A stretch of 16,324 nt of DNA from JAUWQU01 sp964564285. Lineage in GTDB: Bacteria; Planctomycetota; Phycisphaerae; SM23-33. The notes beneath the pieces are model-generated. The model ran no database searches. It worked only from the letters and a program-made list of their open reading frames with translations, and had not been told where the DNA came from. The position numbers were made by a program, and so were the translations under genes. Location of the stretch: NCBI GenBank assembly GCA_964564285.1, contig CAZMBZ010000098.1, positions 1-16,324 of the forward strand, read 5' to 3'. Below, in pieces: positions 1-10,000 of this stretch (its first letter is position 1; each line of letters begins with the position of its first letter).

Positions 1-167
1 CCAAGTCGGCTCGCCAGACGCTCCGCAGATGACGTCGAACGGACCTCGTGAGTGGCTTGTTAGGGTTCAAGCGATTGTTCGAGGCTGCGGTCCGGCTCAC
101 ATTCATCGCCGGTGGATCAGCCACCAGGGGTGTCGCTACGGCGTCGCAGGAGCCGGTATGGCTGGTG

Positions 168-896
168 CTATTCTCGACGGCCACGTAGGGCACTGTTGAA
201 TGTGGGAATTCTGCTGAGGATCCTGACGACAGGGACCTGGTTGACGCCACGGCGCGAGGGTTTACCATCGCACCCGTGGATATCCTCGTCGCCGCAGGAA
301 TAGCAGCAAAAGCCCGCCCTGGCCACCTTGGGATTCTTCTGCAGCACGAGCTGAGCCTGATGGCATTCCTCGAACCGCCCGTGGAGCATCCATAGTCCCC
401 GCAGGAGCCCGTGGTTCTGGATGGCGTGCTTACCGTACTGCGAGCAGGTCTCGCCCCCGTGGAGCAGGCAGTACGGGCAGCGGTGATGGTTGTAGGGCGA
501 GATGTGCTTCTGGTAGAGCTCGATTGCGAAGATGGCAGCTGGTGTGGCGCTGAAGTAGGCGATGAGGATTATGCCAGCCAGGGCGAGGGCCTGCACGACC
601 TCGGCCGAGCCGATGAACCGGTGGAAATTGGGCAGGACGAGAATGGCTGAGCCCTTCTCGTCATTGGGCGCCAGGGCCGCGATAGACTTGATGGCCGCGA
701 CGGGATCCGCTGCGGATTCGACGGCCTGCCCGCGAACTTGGAGGCCACGATCGATATCCCACACCGCCAGGGGCCATTCGTGTTGGGTGCACAGCCGACC
801 GATTTCGGCCAGGGCGTCCTCGTGCTCGTAGGATTGGACCCACAGGCCGGTAAATGCTGCGGCGATATGCTCGTGGAGTGAATCGGCGAATTTCAT
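168..896 (-). CDS. Chimeric protein: Ycf46-like N-terminal domain + membrane helix + YidD-like domain
   Basis: This 242-residue protein joins two unrelated families. Residues 1-104 resemble the N-terminal, non-catalytic part of Ycf46/SpoVK-like AAA+ ATPases of planctomycetes and cyanobacteria, with the motifs LAVWDIDRGL (43-52), DPVAAI (64-69) and LVLPNFHRFIGSAEVVQAL (86-104). No Walker A or B motif follows. Residues 103-126 form a hydrophobic membrane-type segment. Residues 127-185 match the YidD family (membrane protein insertion efficiency factor): YQKHISP, then a Cys-containing loop ending GETCSQYG, then GLLRGLWMLHGRFEECH. A Cys-rich tail (GFCCYSCG, 195-202) follows. The start at 896 was chosen over the in-frame ATG at 938 because AAAGGA lies 8 bases upstream and family members begin with a similar M-[KN]-F. 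YidD normally helps the YidC/Sec insertion machinery; the role of the fusion is unknown. A recombination-born hybrid without function is possible. Confidence 0.75.
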   Translation of the reverse strand: MKFADSLHEHIAAAFTGLWVQSYEHEDALAEIGRLCTQHEWPLAVWDIDRGLQVRGQAVESAADPVAAIKSIAALAPNDEKGSAILVLPNFHRFIGSAEVVQALALAGIILIAYFSATPAAIFAIELYQKHISPYNHHRCPYCLLHGGETCSQYGKHAIQNHGLLRGLWMLHGRFEECHQAQLVLQKNPKVARAGFCCYSCGDEDIHGCDGKPSRRGVNQVPVVRILSRIPTFNSALRGRRE

Positions 897-1082
897 GAAG
901 TCGGTCCTTTCTGGGATTCTGTATTGGCAGTCCGGCAATTGCGTTTGAGGTCGCCAGGTGTTCAGGTGTTAACCCGACAGGCGTCACTTACGAGGCCCGG
1001 CAAATTTGGGTGGAATTACTCGGGGAGACATGCAATAATTGTAGGTCAGTGGCGGGATCCAATTGGAACTGAAAGAGACTTT
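897..1082. promoter_or_regulatory. Divergent intergenic region
   Basis: This 186-base gap separates the leftward chimeric gene from the rightward three-gene operon, so promoters for both should lie here. The stretch 1001-1042 is locally AT-rich (CAAATTTGGG ... GCAATAATTG) compared with the surrounding GC-rich DNA. I could not place a convincing -35/-10 pair with normal spacing. Ribosome binding sites sit at both edges: AAAGGA for the minus gene and a weaker GAAAGAG about 5 bases before the plus gene start at 1083. Confidence 0.4.
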
Positions 1083-3119
1083 ATGGTTCGTCCACACCAC
1101 GTATTCTTGACGGTTGTATTCATGCTGATGGGGGCATGGCCCGTTTTGTCCCAGCCGATTCCGCCCGCGGGCGATCGTCCCGGGCAGGTCCCTGCGGGGA
1201 AACAGCATGTCGTGCCTCTGGAGCACCGGGCCACCGGGGCCGCCCTGACCGAGGACGCCCGGTACCTGGTTGTCGCGCACGAGAAGGCCAATCTGCTGAG
1301 CATCTACGACATCGAAGCCGGGAAGGTGCTGGCTACGGTCAAGAGCCACAGCCCCGGGGTGATGTGTTGCCGGGGGGACCTGATCTTCGTGGCCAACAAG
1401 GGCCATGGTACCATCGGGGTTCACTCCCGCAAGGCGGGGTGGAAGCTCTCTGGCGAGCTGGCGGTTCCTCGCAAGAACATCGGGCGGATCGATGCCCTGC
1501 GAGGCACTCGCTATGACGGGCGCCTGCTGGTCTGCTGCTGGCAGGACTCGGGCAGCGACAGAGTCGTGGTGCTGGTGGACGTGCAGCGGGATGAGTGCAA
1601 GAGACTGGACAACTCGAAACCACTCCCCGGTGACGCGCTACTGGATTTCAGCGGCACCTTCGTCCAGACATCTCGCGGCCTGTACCACGCCGAGGACTAC
1701 CTGGCTGGAACGACGCGAAACCTCGGCGACGGATGGTCCGCCGGCAGGGCCGGCGCGGCGCTTCCGGGGGGGGCGTGGCTCTCCTCCACCGGGCGCTTGA
1801 GCGTAGGAATGGAAACGCGGCGAACGTTGGGAGGGACGTGGACATATGACCCGGGAGCCGACCTGCTGTACCGGCTGGACCGGTCGGGCCGGTCCATGAA
1901 CGTAATGGACCGCGCCAACGTATTCAAGGCGGTCGCAACCGTGAATCTGCCGGCTGGCGTGTCCATGCGGCACGTTCGTCCCATTGCCGTCACTCGCGGC
2001 GGGACGCTGCACCTGCTGACGCTGAAGTCCGACGGACTGACGGACCTGCAATTGCCCGCGGTGAAGCGCCCGCCGGTCAGCGTGCGGCCGGCCTTGGGCC
2101 CGGAGGTCGCCACACCAGCAATCCGGCCCCTGCAGAACCCGGCGTGCCGACTCTTTGATGCCGCCGACGGCAAGAACGTCATGCTGCTGAGGGACCTGCA
2201 ACTCACGTGGCTGAAGGCCTCTGACCTCACGACGATCCGCTCGCTGACCCTGAGTCGCCTCTACGTCAAGATTCACGAGCGCAAGGACTACCTGGTGGCC
2301 CAGGGCGATGGCTCGGTCGACCTGCTGGACCGCGAGACGGCAAAGTTGCTCAAACGCATCAAGCTGAACGGGGGGTTTACGATGGACATGGCATGCTCCC
2401 CGGAAGGCAATAGCACGTATGTCACCCTATTGGAAAAGAGAAGCGAGAGGTTTGTAGAGAGACGCTACGGCGTGATCCATCACCTGGACGAGAAGACAGG
2501 CGCCGTGACTAACACCAAAGCCTTGGGATGGCGGATGGCGTTCACGTCGGGATCCGCTCTGGTAACCTGGGGCAATAGTAAGTTTCATTTTACCGGTGTC
2601 GACATGAGTTGGCGCAGCACGCGTGGAATACTGGGCAAAACGCTCTCTGTTCGGAGCTACCTGGCAAAGGGATCCCGACTCACGCTCAAGAATACATCTG
2701 AATCTGCCGCTGGTTTTATTCCCGCCTCGGCCATCTCGGCCTCGCGAACTAATGTGCTGATAGCGACCATGTGGGACAAGAAGGTGAGAGAGCATTTCTT
2801 CCGCCTGCTTTCCCCGGACTTGTCGAACTCGACACCCACCCGGGTTCCCAGAACGCCGGTGGTGGCGGTGTACGGCAAGCTGCTGGCAAGTTTTGACAGA
2901 AAGATCGGACCGACCCTCTTGGACCTTAACACCGGCCGGGACGTCAGCGCCAGGCTCCTACGCGCGGGTGTGCTGTTCACATCGCTGACCCAGCCGCGTT
3001 TCAGTCCTGACGGAAAGTACCTCATGGGCATCAACACGAGGGGCGTTTCATATGAATCCTTGACGGAACAGCCCACGCTGCTGTCCATGCCCGTATTGGG
3101 TGAAGGAGAGAAGCCATGA
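1083..3119 (+). CDS. Secreted beta-propeller protein A (one signature module), first gene of a paralogous operon
   Basis: This 678-residue protein has no named function that I recognise. A signal peptide is visible (MVRPHHVFLTVVFMLMGAWP, cleavage probably after VLSQ), so it should be exported. Residues about 38-150 form a YVTN/WD40-like unit: a strand pair TEDARYLVVAHEKANLLSIYD, the signature CCRGDLIFVANKG near residue 96, and YDGRLLVCC near residue 145. Both signatures recur in the two downstream proteins. Residues about 345-670 hold further propeller-like repeats such as LVAQGDGSVDLLDRETAKLL and FSPDGKYLMG. Unlike the downstream paralogues, it lacks the Ig-like and trypsin-like domains. The start at 1083 gives the signal peptide directly; the open frame extends 53 codons upstream but that stretch looks non-coding. 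Its TGA overlaps the next ATG, implying translational coupling. A likely role is binding or scaffolding outside the cytoplasm, which is inference. Confidence 0.85.
   Translation: MVRPHHVFLTVVFMLMGAWPVLSQPIPPAGDRPGQVPAGKQHVVPLEHRATGAALTEDARYLVVAHEKANLLSIYDIEAGKVLATVKSHSPGVMCCRGDLIFVANKGHGTIGVHSRKAGWKLSGELAVPRKNIGRIDALRGTRYDGRLLVCCWQDSGSDRVVVLVDVQRDECKRLDNSKPLPGDALLDFSGTFVQTSRGLYHAEDYLAGTTRNLGDGWSAGRAGAALPGGAWLSSTGRLSVGMETRRTLGGTWTYDPGADLLYRLDRSGRSMNVMDRANVFKAVATVNLPAGVSMRHVRPIAVTRGGTLHLLTLKSDGLTDLQLPAVKRPPVSVRPALGPEVATPAIRPLQNPACRLFDAADGKNVMLLRDLQLTWLKASDLTTIRSLTLSRLYVKIHERKDYLVAQGDGSVDLLDRETAKLLKRIKLNGGFTMDMACSPEGNSTYVTLLEKRSERFVERRYGVIHHLDEKTGAVTNTKALGWRMAFTSGSALVTWGNSKFHFTGVDMSWRSTRGILGKTLSVRSYLAKGSRLTLKNTSESAAGFIPASAISASRTNVLIATMWDKKVREHFFRLLSPDLSNSTPTRVPRTPVVAVYGKLLASFDRKIGPTLLDLNTGRDVSARLLRAGVLFTSLTQPRFSPDGKYLMGINTRGVSYESLTEQPTLLSMPVLGEGEKP
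3103..3119 (+). promoter_or_regulatory. Ribosome binding site and ATGA overlap linking genes A and B
   Basis: The sequence GAAGGAGAGAAGCCATGATG places a strong Shine-Dalgarno motif (AAGGAG) just ahead of the ATG at 3116. The TGA of the upstream gene (3117-3119) overlaps this start as ATGA, which is typical of termination-reinitiation coupling. Confidence 0.8.
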
Positions 3120-6100
3120 TGGTCACGTTGGTCCCGATAGTCCTGGCCGTGGCGGTGCTTGCCCCGCAGGCAACAACCCAGCCGGTGGAGCCGGACGAGC
3201 AGCCCATCGCATTGAAGTTGATAATCAACGAAAGCCCCAGGCACATGTCGGTCAGCGAGGACCGACGGATGCTGGTCCTGAGCGTCAGGGACCGCGTGGT
3301 GATATGGGATATCGTAAAGGGCGCCAAGATCGGCGAGGTGACGGTTGCCGGGCTGGCGGGGGCTTTCATCCGCGGCGACAAGTTGATCGCAGGCGGCGGC
3401 TACACGGGCATTGTAAGCATTTTCGACGCCAAGACCCTGGCCCCGCTATGCAACATTGAGACGCCAACGAGGAGCATTTACAACCTCTCTGCCGCGTCGG
3501 GAAAGGCCTTCGACGGCAAGGTGTTCATCAGTAGCCGCGACGGCCTTTACGTTGTTGACACCGACAAGAAAACCGCCACGAAATTGTGCGATCCCCCGCG
3601 TCGGCGTAGCACGGGGGCGAAAGCACGCGTGTATGCCGGCCCCGGAGGCAAGACCCTCCAATACGGGTACATCGTTTACCGCCTGGTCGAAAAGCAGGGC
3701 CAGCGGAGCCTGCTTCGGCTGGGCGACGTCACGGCACTTGGTTCGGACCCGTATTTCAATTCGCTGATCTCCCTGGGCCGTCAGGGCGTCTATGAGATTG
3801 GCAACTCGGTGCCGATCATGCAAAGAGAAGGGGCGATCTTCATTCCGGACTGCGCCTTGCCGGTGTTCTACTGCCTGGACCCGAACCGCCTGGAGTGCCG
3901 CCTTCTGGATGTCAAGATCTCACTCGTGGGCACCAAGCCGATGGCCCAGATCAGTAGCAAGGACAGACCAAAGAAACCCTCAGCCCGCAAATCATGGCCT
4001 TCCATGTCATCCCCGGGAGCGGTTCATTCGAGGATGTTGTATAGCTCCGGTTGCCCGGTGGCAGTAACCATAGGAAAGGATCTCTTCATCTTCGCCAGCG
4101 GGACAGGCGGCGTCTGGTCAGCCAGGACGGGCGCGTTCGACCTGTCAGCCGCAAAGTCATCCGCCCAAAGCACAGTCGCGGAGCTGCGGACTGTGCATGT
4201 CGAAGGCCCGGTCAGGCAGATGGATATGAGCGAGGATGGCAAGAGCTTGTTCCTTTCGTTAACCGAACTCGACAGGGTATCGGTCCTGGACGTCGTTACC
4301 GGCAAGCCGGTAGCGTCCCTGCCGTGCAAGGCACCCACAGCGCTGCTGTGTCGCGGCAGGAGTCTCTTCGTCGGCGGGCAGGATGGGACAGTGGCGGTGT
4401 TCTCGTTGGACGACTGGACAATGCGGAAGGAGTTGTCCGCGGGCAGGAACCCCGTCGCGAGCCTGTCCGCACCCGGCGGCAAGTACTTCAAGGGCAAACT
4501 GCTGGCCAGCGATGGGAAGAACAACTACCTGGTAAATATCGCCGCTAATCAGGCGGCCCTGCTCAAGGAGGTCGGGCCATGCAAGTGGAGTTACGCTGGC
4601 AACATCATCTACGCTTGGCCTGGTTTCGGAGGCCCGGAAAAGCCCGCAAAGGAAGTGCTGGCCAAAAGAGGTGGCTCGCCCCAGCCCCCACCGCAGGGCT
4701 ACTTGTCCTGGCCGGTTGGACGACAATATCACGAAGAGTCGCAGTGGCAGTCCCTGTGGAGACCCAGCGAGGAAGAAAAAAAACAGTTCATGACGACCGT
4801 CTCGGACGTCACATCCCCGGTACAGCATGCGCTGTACGAGAACAAACTGATGACCCTCCGCCTGAAAGACAACGCCGTTCTCAGCACCCGGCCTGTCATC
4901 AGGAACCTTCCCATTCCATGGCCGAAACGGGGAAGCAGCCGAAACATCAAAATAGCTGTAGCGGCCACTATAGAGGGCGTCACCTATCTGTACGCGGTGA
5001 ACAATCTTGACTATCGCCTGCATCGCATGGTGATGCCGCTCGCCTCTGCCGACCAGGTCAGCGGACCTTTCCCAACAGGGATCGAAATCGGCAAGTCCCT
5101 CCGCCACAAGCTGCCGGGCGCTCCGGCCGGGCCGGCGGAATACGTCGTCGTCAAAGGCCCCGCGGGCATCACTATCTCCGCCGACGGCACGCTTGACTGG
5201 ACCCCCGCCCCGACCGACGCCGGCGAGCACAACCTCAAGATCCGTGTCAAGAAGGACGATGAGTTGAGCTTCATCCGGTTGCCCCTGGCCGTCTGTCCAG
5301 CGGGCGATAGCGGGCTTCTCTCGGATATGCTGGAGTTGAGTTGGTCCAGCCAAAGTGCCGGCGTCACCTGGTCGCTGGACAGGCGGAGCATGCTGGTGGC
5401 CAGCAAAATGAAGCTGCTGGTCATCGGTCCTGACGGGAGGGGAGTGATCAAGAGGCTCCACCCGAAGCGGAACTATACGAAAGTCTGGCAGCGCCCGGGC
5501 GGCTATCTGGCCACCCATGAGCAAAGCCTGTATGTGCTGGACAAGACGTTCAAGGAGGTTCGGGAGATCGACGTCAAGGAGCGTATCCTCCAGGTCGCGC
5601 CCAGTCCGCGGCAAGCCGTCAGTTACGTCCTTACCAACAGCTCAGCCAAGAATGCCGCCAACCGCAAGATGCTCTACGCACTGAACGAGAGACTCGGCAC
5701 CCTAAGGCCGCTGCCCAAGGCCTTCGCCAACGGGATCGCCATGGACCCCCGCGGGCAGTTCCTCTTCGCAATCTTCAACAACAGAGGAGGGGTCAAGGGC
5801 TACTTCGTAACCGTGTGGGGGGGGGTATGGGAGGTCCGCGAGGCCAATTACGTGCTGGTGGCCTACGCGGCCAATGGGACAAGCCTCCGGCCGGCCAAGG
5901 CTGTCCAGCTACGGGATTATCCACATGAAATCGCGGTTTCGAGCAACGGGGAACGCGTCGCGGTCCGGTTCACGAACCACTGGGTCACTTACGACCGCAG
6001 ATTGAAGCTTACGGGCAAGGACATACAGGCGAAGATCACCGAAATGCACCCCTATCTGCCCCTGGGACTGATGAAGACGGACCAGGGCCTGCGGATGGTT

Positions 6101-7033
6101 AACATGGAAGGGCAGGACGTCACCGACAAGCTCGACACGCGCCGACTGGACGGCCAGTCTGTCAACTGGGCCAAGTTCTGCCCGGACGGGCGGCACGTGC
6201 TGGTGTGCACAGGCCGGAGTAGCAGGATGGGCAGCATTCTGCGGTCGCTTCCGCTGAAACTCTCGACCGTGGAGCTGGCGGCTGTTTCCAAGGCGGCCCC
6301 AGTACCCGTGACGGCCGCGCCCCCGCCGGGCACAATCAAGCTGCCCCCCCGACCCGGCGACCCCACGGCCAAGCCGGCCTTCCAGAACAAGACGGTCGCC
6401 CGGAAGGAGCTGGAAAGCCTCGCTCTACCCCGGCCGACGAAAGACCTGACACCCAAAGACATCGGCAGGCGTTACATGGATTCGGTGGTGGTAATCCGGG
6501 CTGGTAATGGGAGCGGCACCGGCTTTGTCGTCGGTGGCGGGGGATACATCCTGACCTGCGACCATGTGTTGGGCGGCAGGAACAGGGTGATGATCTCGTA
6601 CCGCAGCGGAGGCAACATGTCTGCAACGACCGGCCAGGTCATCGCCCGCGACAAAGCCAACGACCTGGCGCTGCTGAAGATACCACCCATGCGAGGCAAG
6701 CTCCCGGCCGTTCCGCTGGCGAAGGGAAAACCCCAGGCCGGCGAGAAGGTAACCGTGATCGGGCATCCGGCCCTTGGGTCGCGGACGCTGGATTACACGC
6801 TGACCTCTGGAATCGTCAGCCAGATCGACCACAAAATCGGCGGGCTCTCGTACGTCCAGACCACCGCGACGGTCAACCCCGGCAACAGCGGTGGGCCGAT
6901 TTTCGACGAAAAAGGCTGCCTGCTGGGGGCGGTGGTCTTGAAGGACCTGTCCGCGGAGAAACGAAGCTTCGTTATCGGGCCGGAACGGGTCAAGGCGTTC
7001 CTTGAACGATGCACAACTGGGGTGAAAAAATGA
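3116..7033 (+). CDS. Secreted multi-propeller protein B with Ig-like domain and intact HtrA/trypsin-like serine protease
   Basis: This 1305-residue protein starts with a hydrophobic export signal (VPIVLAVAVLAPQATTQ), although its n-region has no basic residue. Two propeller-type modules start near residues 31 and 355; the second carries LLCRGRSLFVGGQDG (Cys412) and FKGKLLAS. Residues about 655-731 form an Ig-like (He_PIG type) domain with PAGITISADGTLDWTPAP. A further propeller region spans about 735-1070, followed by a Pro/Ala-rich hinge (about 1075-1113). Residues about 1114-1303 are a trypsin-fold protease of the HtrA/DegP class: GSGTGFVV, TCDHV (His1150), ANDLALLKI (Asp1183) and NPGNSGGPIF (Ser1258). 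The complete triad predicts an active serine endopeptidase. No PDZ domain follows, which is atypical for DegP. Stop and next start overlap as ATGA. The substrate is unknown; the propellers and Ig domain probably recognise it or anchor the enzyme. Confidence 0.88.
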   Translation: MMVTLVPIVLAVAVLAPQATTQPVEPDEQPIALKLIINESPRHMSVSEDRRMLVLSVRDRVVIWDIVKGAKIGEVTVAGLAGAFIRGDKLIAGGGYTGIVSIFDAKTLAPLCNIETPTRSIYNLSAASGKAFDGKVFISSRDGLYVVDTDKKTATKLCDPPRRRSTGAKARVYAGPGGKTLQYGYIVYRLVEKQGQRSLLRLGDVTALGSDPYFNSLISLGRQGVYEIGNSVPIMQREGAIFIPDCALPVFYCLDPNRLECRLLDVKISLVGTKPMAQISSKDRPKKPSARKSWPSMSSPGAVHSRMLYSSGCPVAVTIGKDLFIFASGTGGVWSARTGAFDLSAAKSSAQSTVAELRTVHVEGPVRQMDMSEDGKSLFLSLTELDRVSVLDVVTGKPVASLPCKAPTALLCRGRSLFVGGQDGTVAVFSLDDWTMRKELSAGRNPVASLSAPGGKYFKGKLLASDGKNNYLVNIAANQAALLKEVGPCKWSYAGNIIYAWPGFGGPEKPAKEVLAKRGGSPQPPPQGYLSWPVGRQYHEESQWQSLWRPSEEEKKQFMTTVSDVTSPVQHALYENKLMTLRLKDNAVLSTRPVIRNLPIPWPKRGSSRNIKIAVAATIEGVTYLYAVNNLDYRLHRMVMPLASADQVSGPFPTGIEIGKSLRHKLPGAPAGPAEYVVVKGPAGITISADGTLDWTPAPTDAGEHNLKIRVKKDDELSFIRLPLAVCPAGDSGLLSDMLELSWSSQSAGVTWSLDRRSMLVASKMKLLVIGPDGRGVIKRLHPKRNYTKVWQRPGGYLATHEQSLYVLDKTFKEVREIDVKERILQVAPSPRQAVSYVLTNSSAKNAANRKMLYALNERLGTLRPLPKAFANGIAMDPRGQFLFAIFNNRGGVKGYFVTVWGGVWEVREANYVLVAYAANGTSLRPAKAVQLRDYPHEIAVSSNGERVAVRFTNHWVTYDRRLKLTGKDIQAKITEMHPYLPLGLMKTDQGLRMVNMEGQDVTDKLDTRRLDGQSVNWAKFCPDGRHVLVCTGRSSRMGSILRSLPLKLSTVELAAVSKAAPVPVTAAPPPGTIKLPPRPGDPTAKPAFQNKTVARKELESLALPRPTKDLTPKDIGRRYMDSVVVIRAGNGSGTGFVVGGGGYILTCDHVLGGRNRVMISYRSGGNMSATTGQVIARDKANDLALLKIPPMRGKLPAVPLAKGKPQAGEKVTVIGHPALGSRTLDYTLTSGIVSQIDHKIGGLSYVQTTATVNPGNSGGPIFDEKGCLLGAVVLKDLSAEKRSFVIGPERVKAFLERCTTGVKK

Positions 7034-10000
7034 CCGTGCGACTATCAATGATGCTGGTGCTTGCCTTGCCATTGGCCGCCCAGGCCCGGCCCTCGGTGTG
7101 GGAGGCCCTCCCGCTGGAGCAGGAGCCTACCACCATGACCATGGCGGAGGACGGCAGGACCATCTATGTCGCTCACGAAGGTGCCAACCGCATCACCGCC
7201 GTCGACGTCGTCAGCGGGAAGGTTGTGTCGGCCTTCGACTGCCCTTCACCGCGGCACCTTCTGTGCCGGGGCGAGTGGGTTTTTGCAGCTTGTTTCCAGG
7301 AAGGTTCCGTCCGCCAGTTCACCCGCAAGGATGGACAGCACGTCAAGACGGTCAAGGTCGCCCGGGCGCCTCACTACCTCTCGGCCGCTTGGGGAAATGC
7401 CTTTGATGGCAAGCTGCTGGTTACCTGCCTGGGCGAGAAGGGTCCACACCCATATCTGGTGGACATGACCGCCGCCAAGGCCACGCCCGCTCCTGGGCCC
7501 TCCAAGGTCGGCGAGTTCCTTCCCGACGGCAAGGCTGTGCAGTTGGACGAAGGCATCTATGATCCGGGCAGCTTCGGGCGCAAAGGTCGCTTTCGCTATA
7601 TTATAAAATCTTCCGCCCGTTTCCGCGTGGGTGCCACGGGTGCACGTTTCGGGCGGGATAAAATCGTGTGCCCGGGCAATCCGAGAGCGAAGCTTAACGC
7701 CTGGGTGAGACCCTATAAGATCTCAACCTATGGGCCAAGGACCGTGGTCCTGCCCGACGCCGTCGGCGGGCGCTACGCCGTAGTGGACGATGCAGTGCTC
7801 TTGTTACGCAGAGCCATGGACAACAAGAATGTCGCGGCCGTGGCGATCGACGTCCCGCAGTGGCTGGTGGACGTGTGCAAGACCACCAGTTCCGGCGAGA
7901 ACGGCTACTGGCAAACGCTGCCGGATACGTCGCGGATCTACCACGTGCCGTGCGCCTCCACGCTGGGTGATGGGTTCTACGCCTTCATGCTCAGCCGCCC
8001 GCGACTGTCGATGCCACCACGCCAGGACAAGCCGGTGCTGTACCGCTTGGCCGGGCCGTTTGCCCTCCCCCGGGATGGGCTCGACGAGATGCTGCCGATG
8101 AAGCTGGAAGAGACCGAACGCGTGACGGGCATGTCCCTCTCTGAAAACGGCAGGCACCTGCTGGTGTCGCACGAAAAGGCCAACAAAATCAGCGTGATCG
8201 ACGTGAAGACCTGCCGCCCCGTCGCTTCGGTGACAATCCCCTCCCCGCGACTCATCCTGTGCCGCGGCGGCAAGGTGTACGTCGCCAGCTCCGAGGGAGG
8301 CGGCATCACCGTGGTGGATCCCGTCGGCTGGAAGGCCGTGGGAATGCTCAGGACCGGCGACAGGAAAGTCCTGTGGATGGACACCCTAGCCAGAGAGTTT
8401 GACGGGAAGATCGCACTGGTGTTAGCCCCAGGCGGAGGCGCCGAACTGGACGTCACGACGGGTAACGTCACGCCAAGCGAGCGGCTCTTAATGACATACG
8501 GATCGCCCGCCGTGCCGGGCCTGCGTTTCCAGGACAACCTGGTTGGCTGGGCCGGCGCCAAGTCCGACGAGAGGTCGAAGATGCGCAAGCATCCGGTCTG
8601 GCAGTTCATTCCCGACGCCAGGGCCCCGGTGGTCTACTCGATCAGCCGATGGCGCGTCGCCTGGCACCGCCCCGGCGCCGACATGTCGGTGATCGGGGAC
8701 CGCACGGCGATTATGGGATGGGATATGAAATGCCAGTGGTCACCGGCCATGCCTCCACAGGCAGTAACGCTGGACGGCCGGCTGTATCTGTTCAGCGCCG
8801 ACGCGACCTCCCCAAAACCACAGATCAGACGCTATGTGACCATCGCCCCCGGCGGCGCCTCCTCCAGCGTTGCCTCCGCCGGCGGTGCCAGTGACCTGCC
8901 CACCGCCACCGGCGTGCTGTCCACGGTGCCCACCGCGGGACGCGTCAGCGGCTTCACCATCACCGAGGACGGGCGGCACCTGGTTGTCGCCCAGGCTGCC
9001 GAAGACCGCCTCGGCGTCTGGGAGATCGCCACCGGCCGGTTCGTCACCGCCCTCAAGGTTGCCCAGCCAGGACCGATGCTCTCCCGCAGGGGGCAACTTT
9101 TCGCCTGCAGCGCCGCCGATGGCACGCTCAGCGTCTTCGATACCGCCGACTGGACTCTCAAGGACAACGTCAAGGTCGGTTCGAAGTACGTCGTGGCGCT
9201 TTCCGCACCGGGAGGAAGCTATTTCCGTGGAAAGCTCCTGGCCGTGGCCAATCAGGGGGCGGGCATACCAGTAGCCGACAGACGGCAGAACGACAGGTGG
9301 GAGACGGAAATATTCCTTGTCGACGTCCAAAGGGACTCCGCCAGAAAGCTGCCCCTCGAGGGCCGCCATATCAATGCCGCAATCTCTGACTACACCGGCC
9401 AATACGTTTTGCTTGCCGGCCCGGAAATGATGGTGACATGGAAGGACTTCGAGGCCGGCAAGCTGGACCGCCGGGGCAAGTCTTTCCATGTCGACAGCCG
9501 GATGTTCCAGGTGGCCAACCCGCGGTTCTGGTTCCGCGACGGGGGTGGGCACACCATGAGCGTGGGTACGCCGCCGCAGCCGTTTGCCAGCCCGGTCACG
9601 GGCCAGATCATGCCCGACATCATGGGCAAGTACGCCGCCACGGTGGGGATATCAGGTTATTCCTCAAAGCGCGACTGTCTCGTCAAGATCCATACGCTTG
9701 ACGCCGAAATGGCTATCCTGGGAAGCGCAAAGTTCCAGGTTGAGGAGGATCTGCATCTTTCCAGCGGCCGGTGTGTCAGGGCCGACCGGAGCGTGTGCGT
9801 TTTCGCCATCGACTCCAAGCGGAATCTGCTGCGGCTGGTTCGAGTGGACGTCGGAGGTAGCGTCTCCCCCGTCCCCTCGGACTCCGTTGCCACAAAGGAC
9901 GGGCAGTTTCCCGCCAAGGTCCTGCCGGGCCAGGCCCTTGCGCTCAAGCTTCCCTCCCCGGGCGCGGGCGCGGTATTCAAGCTGCTCCGCAGTCCTGCTG

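Noticed and set aside
4259..5614. Long minus-strand open frame (451 codons) opposite gene B
   Set aside because: It lies wholly antisense to a gene with clear domains in the plus frame. Its length is expected from high-GC codon bias; no ribosome binding site or domain motifs were seen.
7590..7612. AT-rich stretch (TATATTATAAAAT) inside gene C as an internal promoter
   Set aside because: It is an isolated TATA-like patch in a well-supported coding frame, with no matching -35 element at normal spacing and no gene start nearby.
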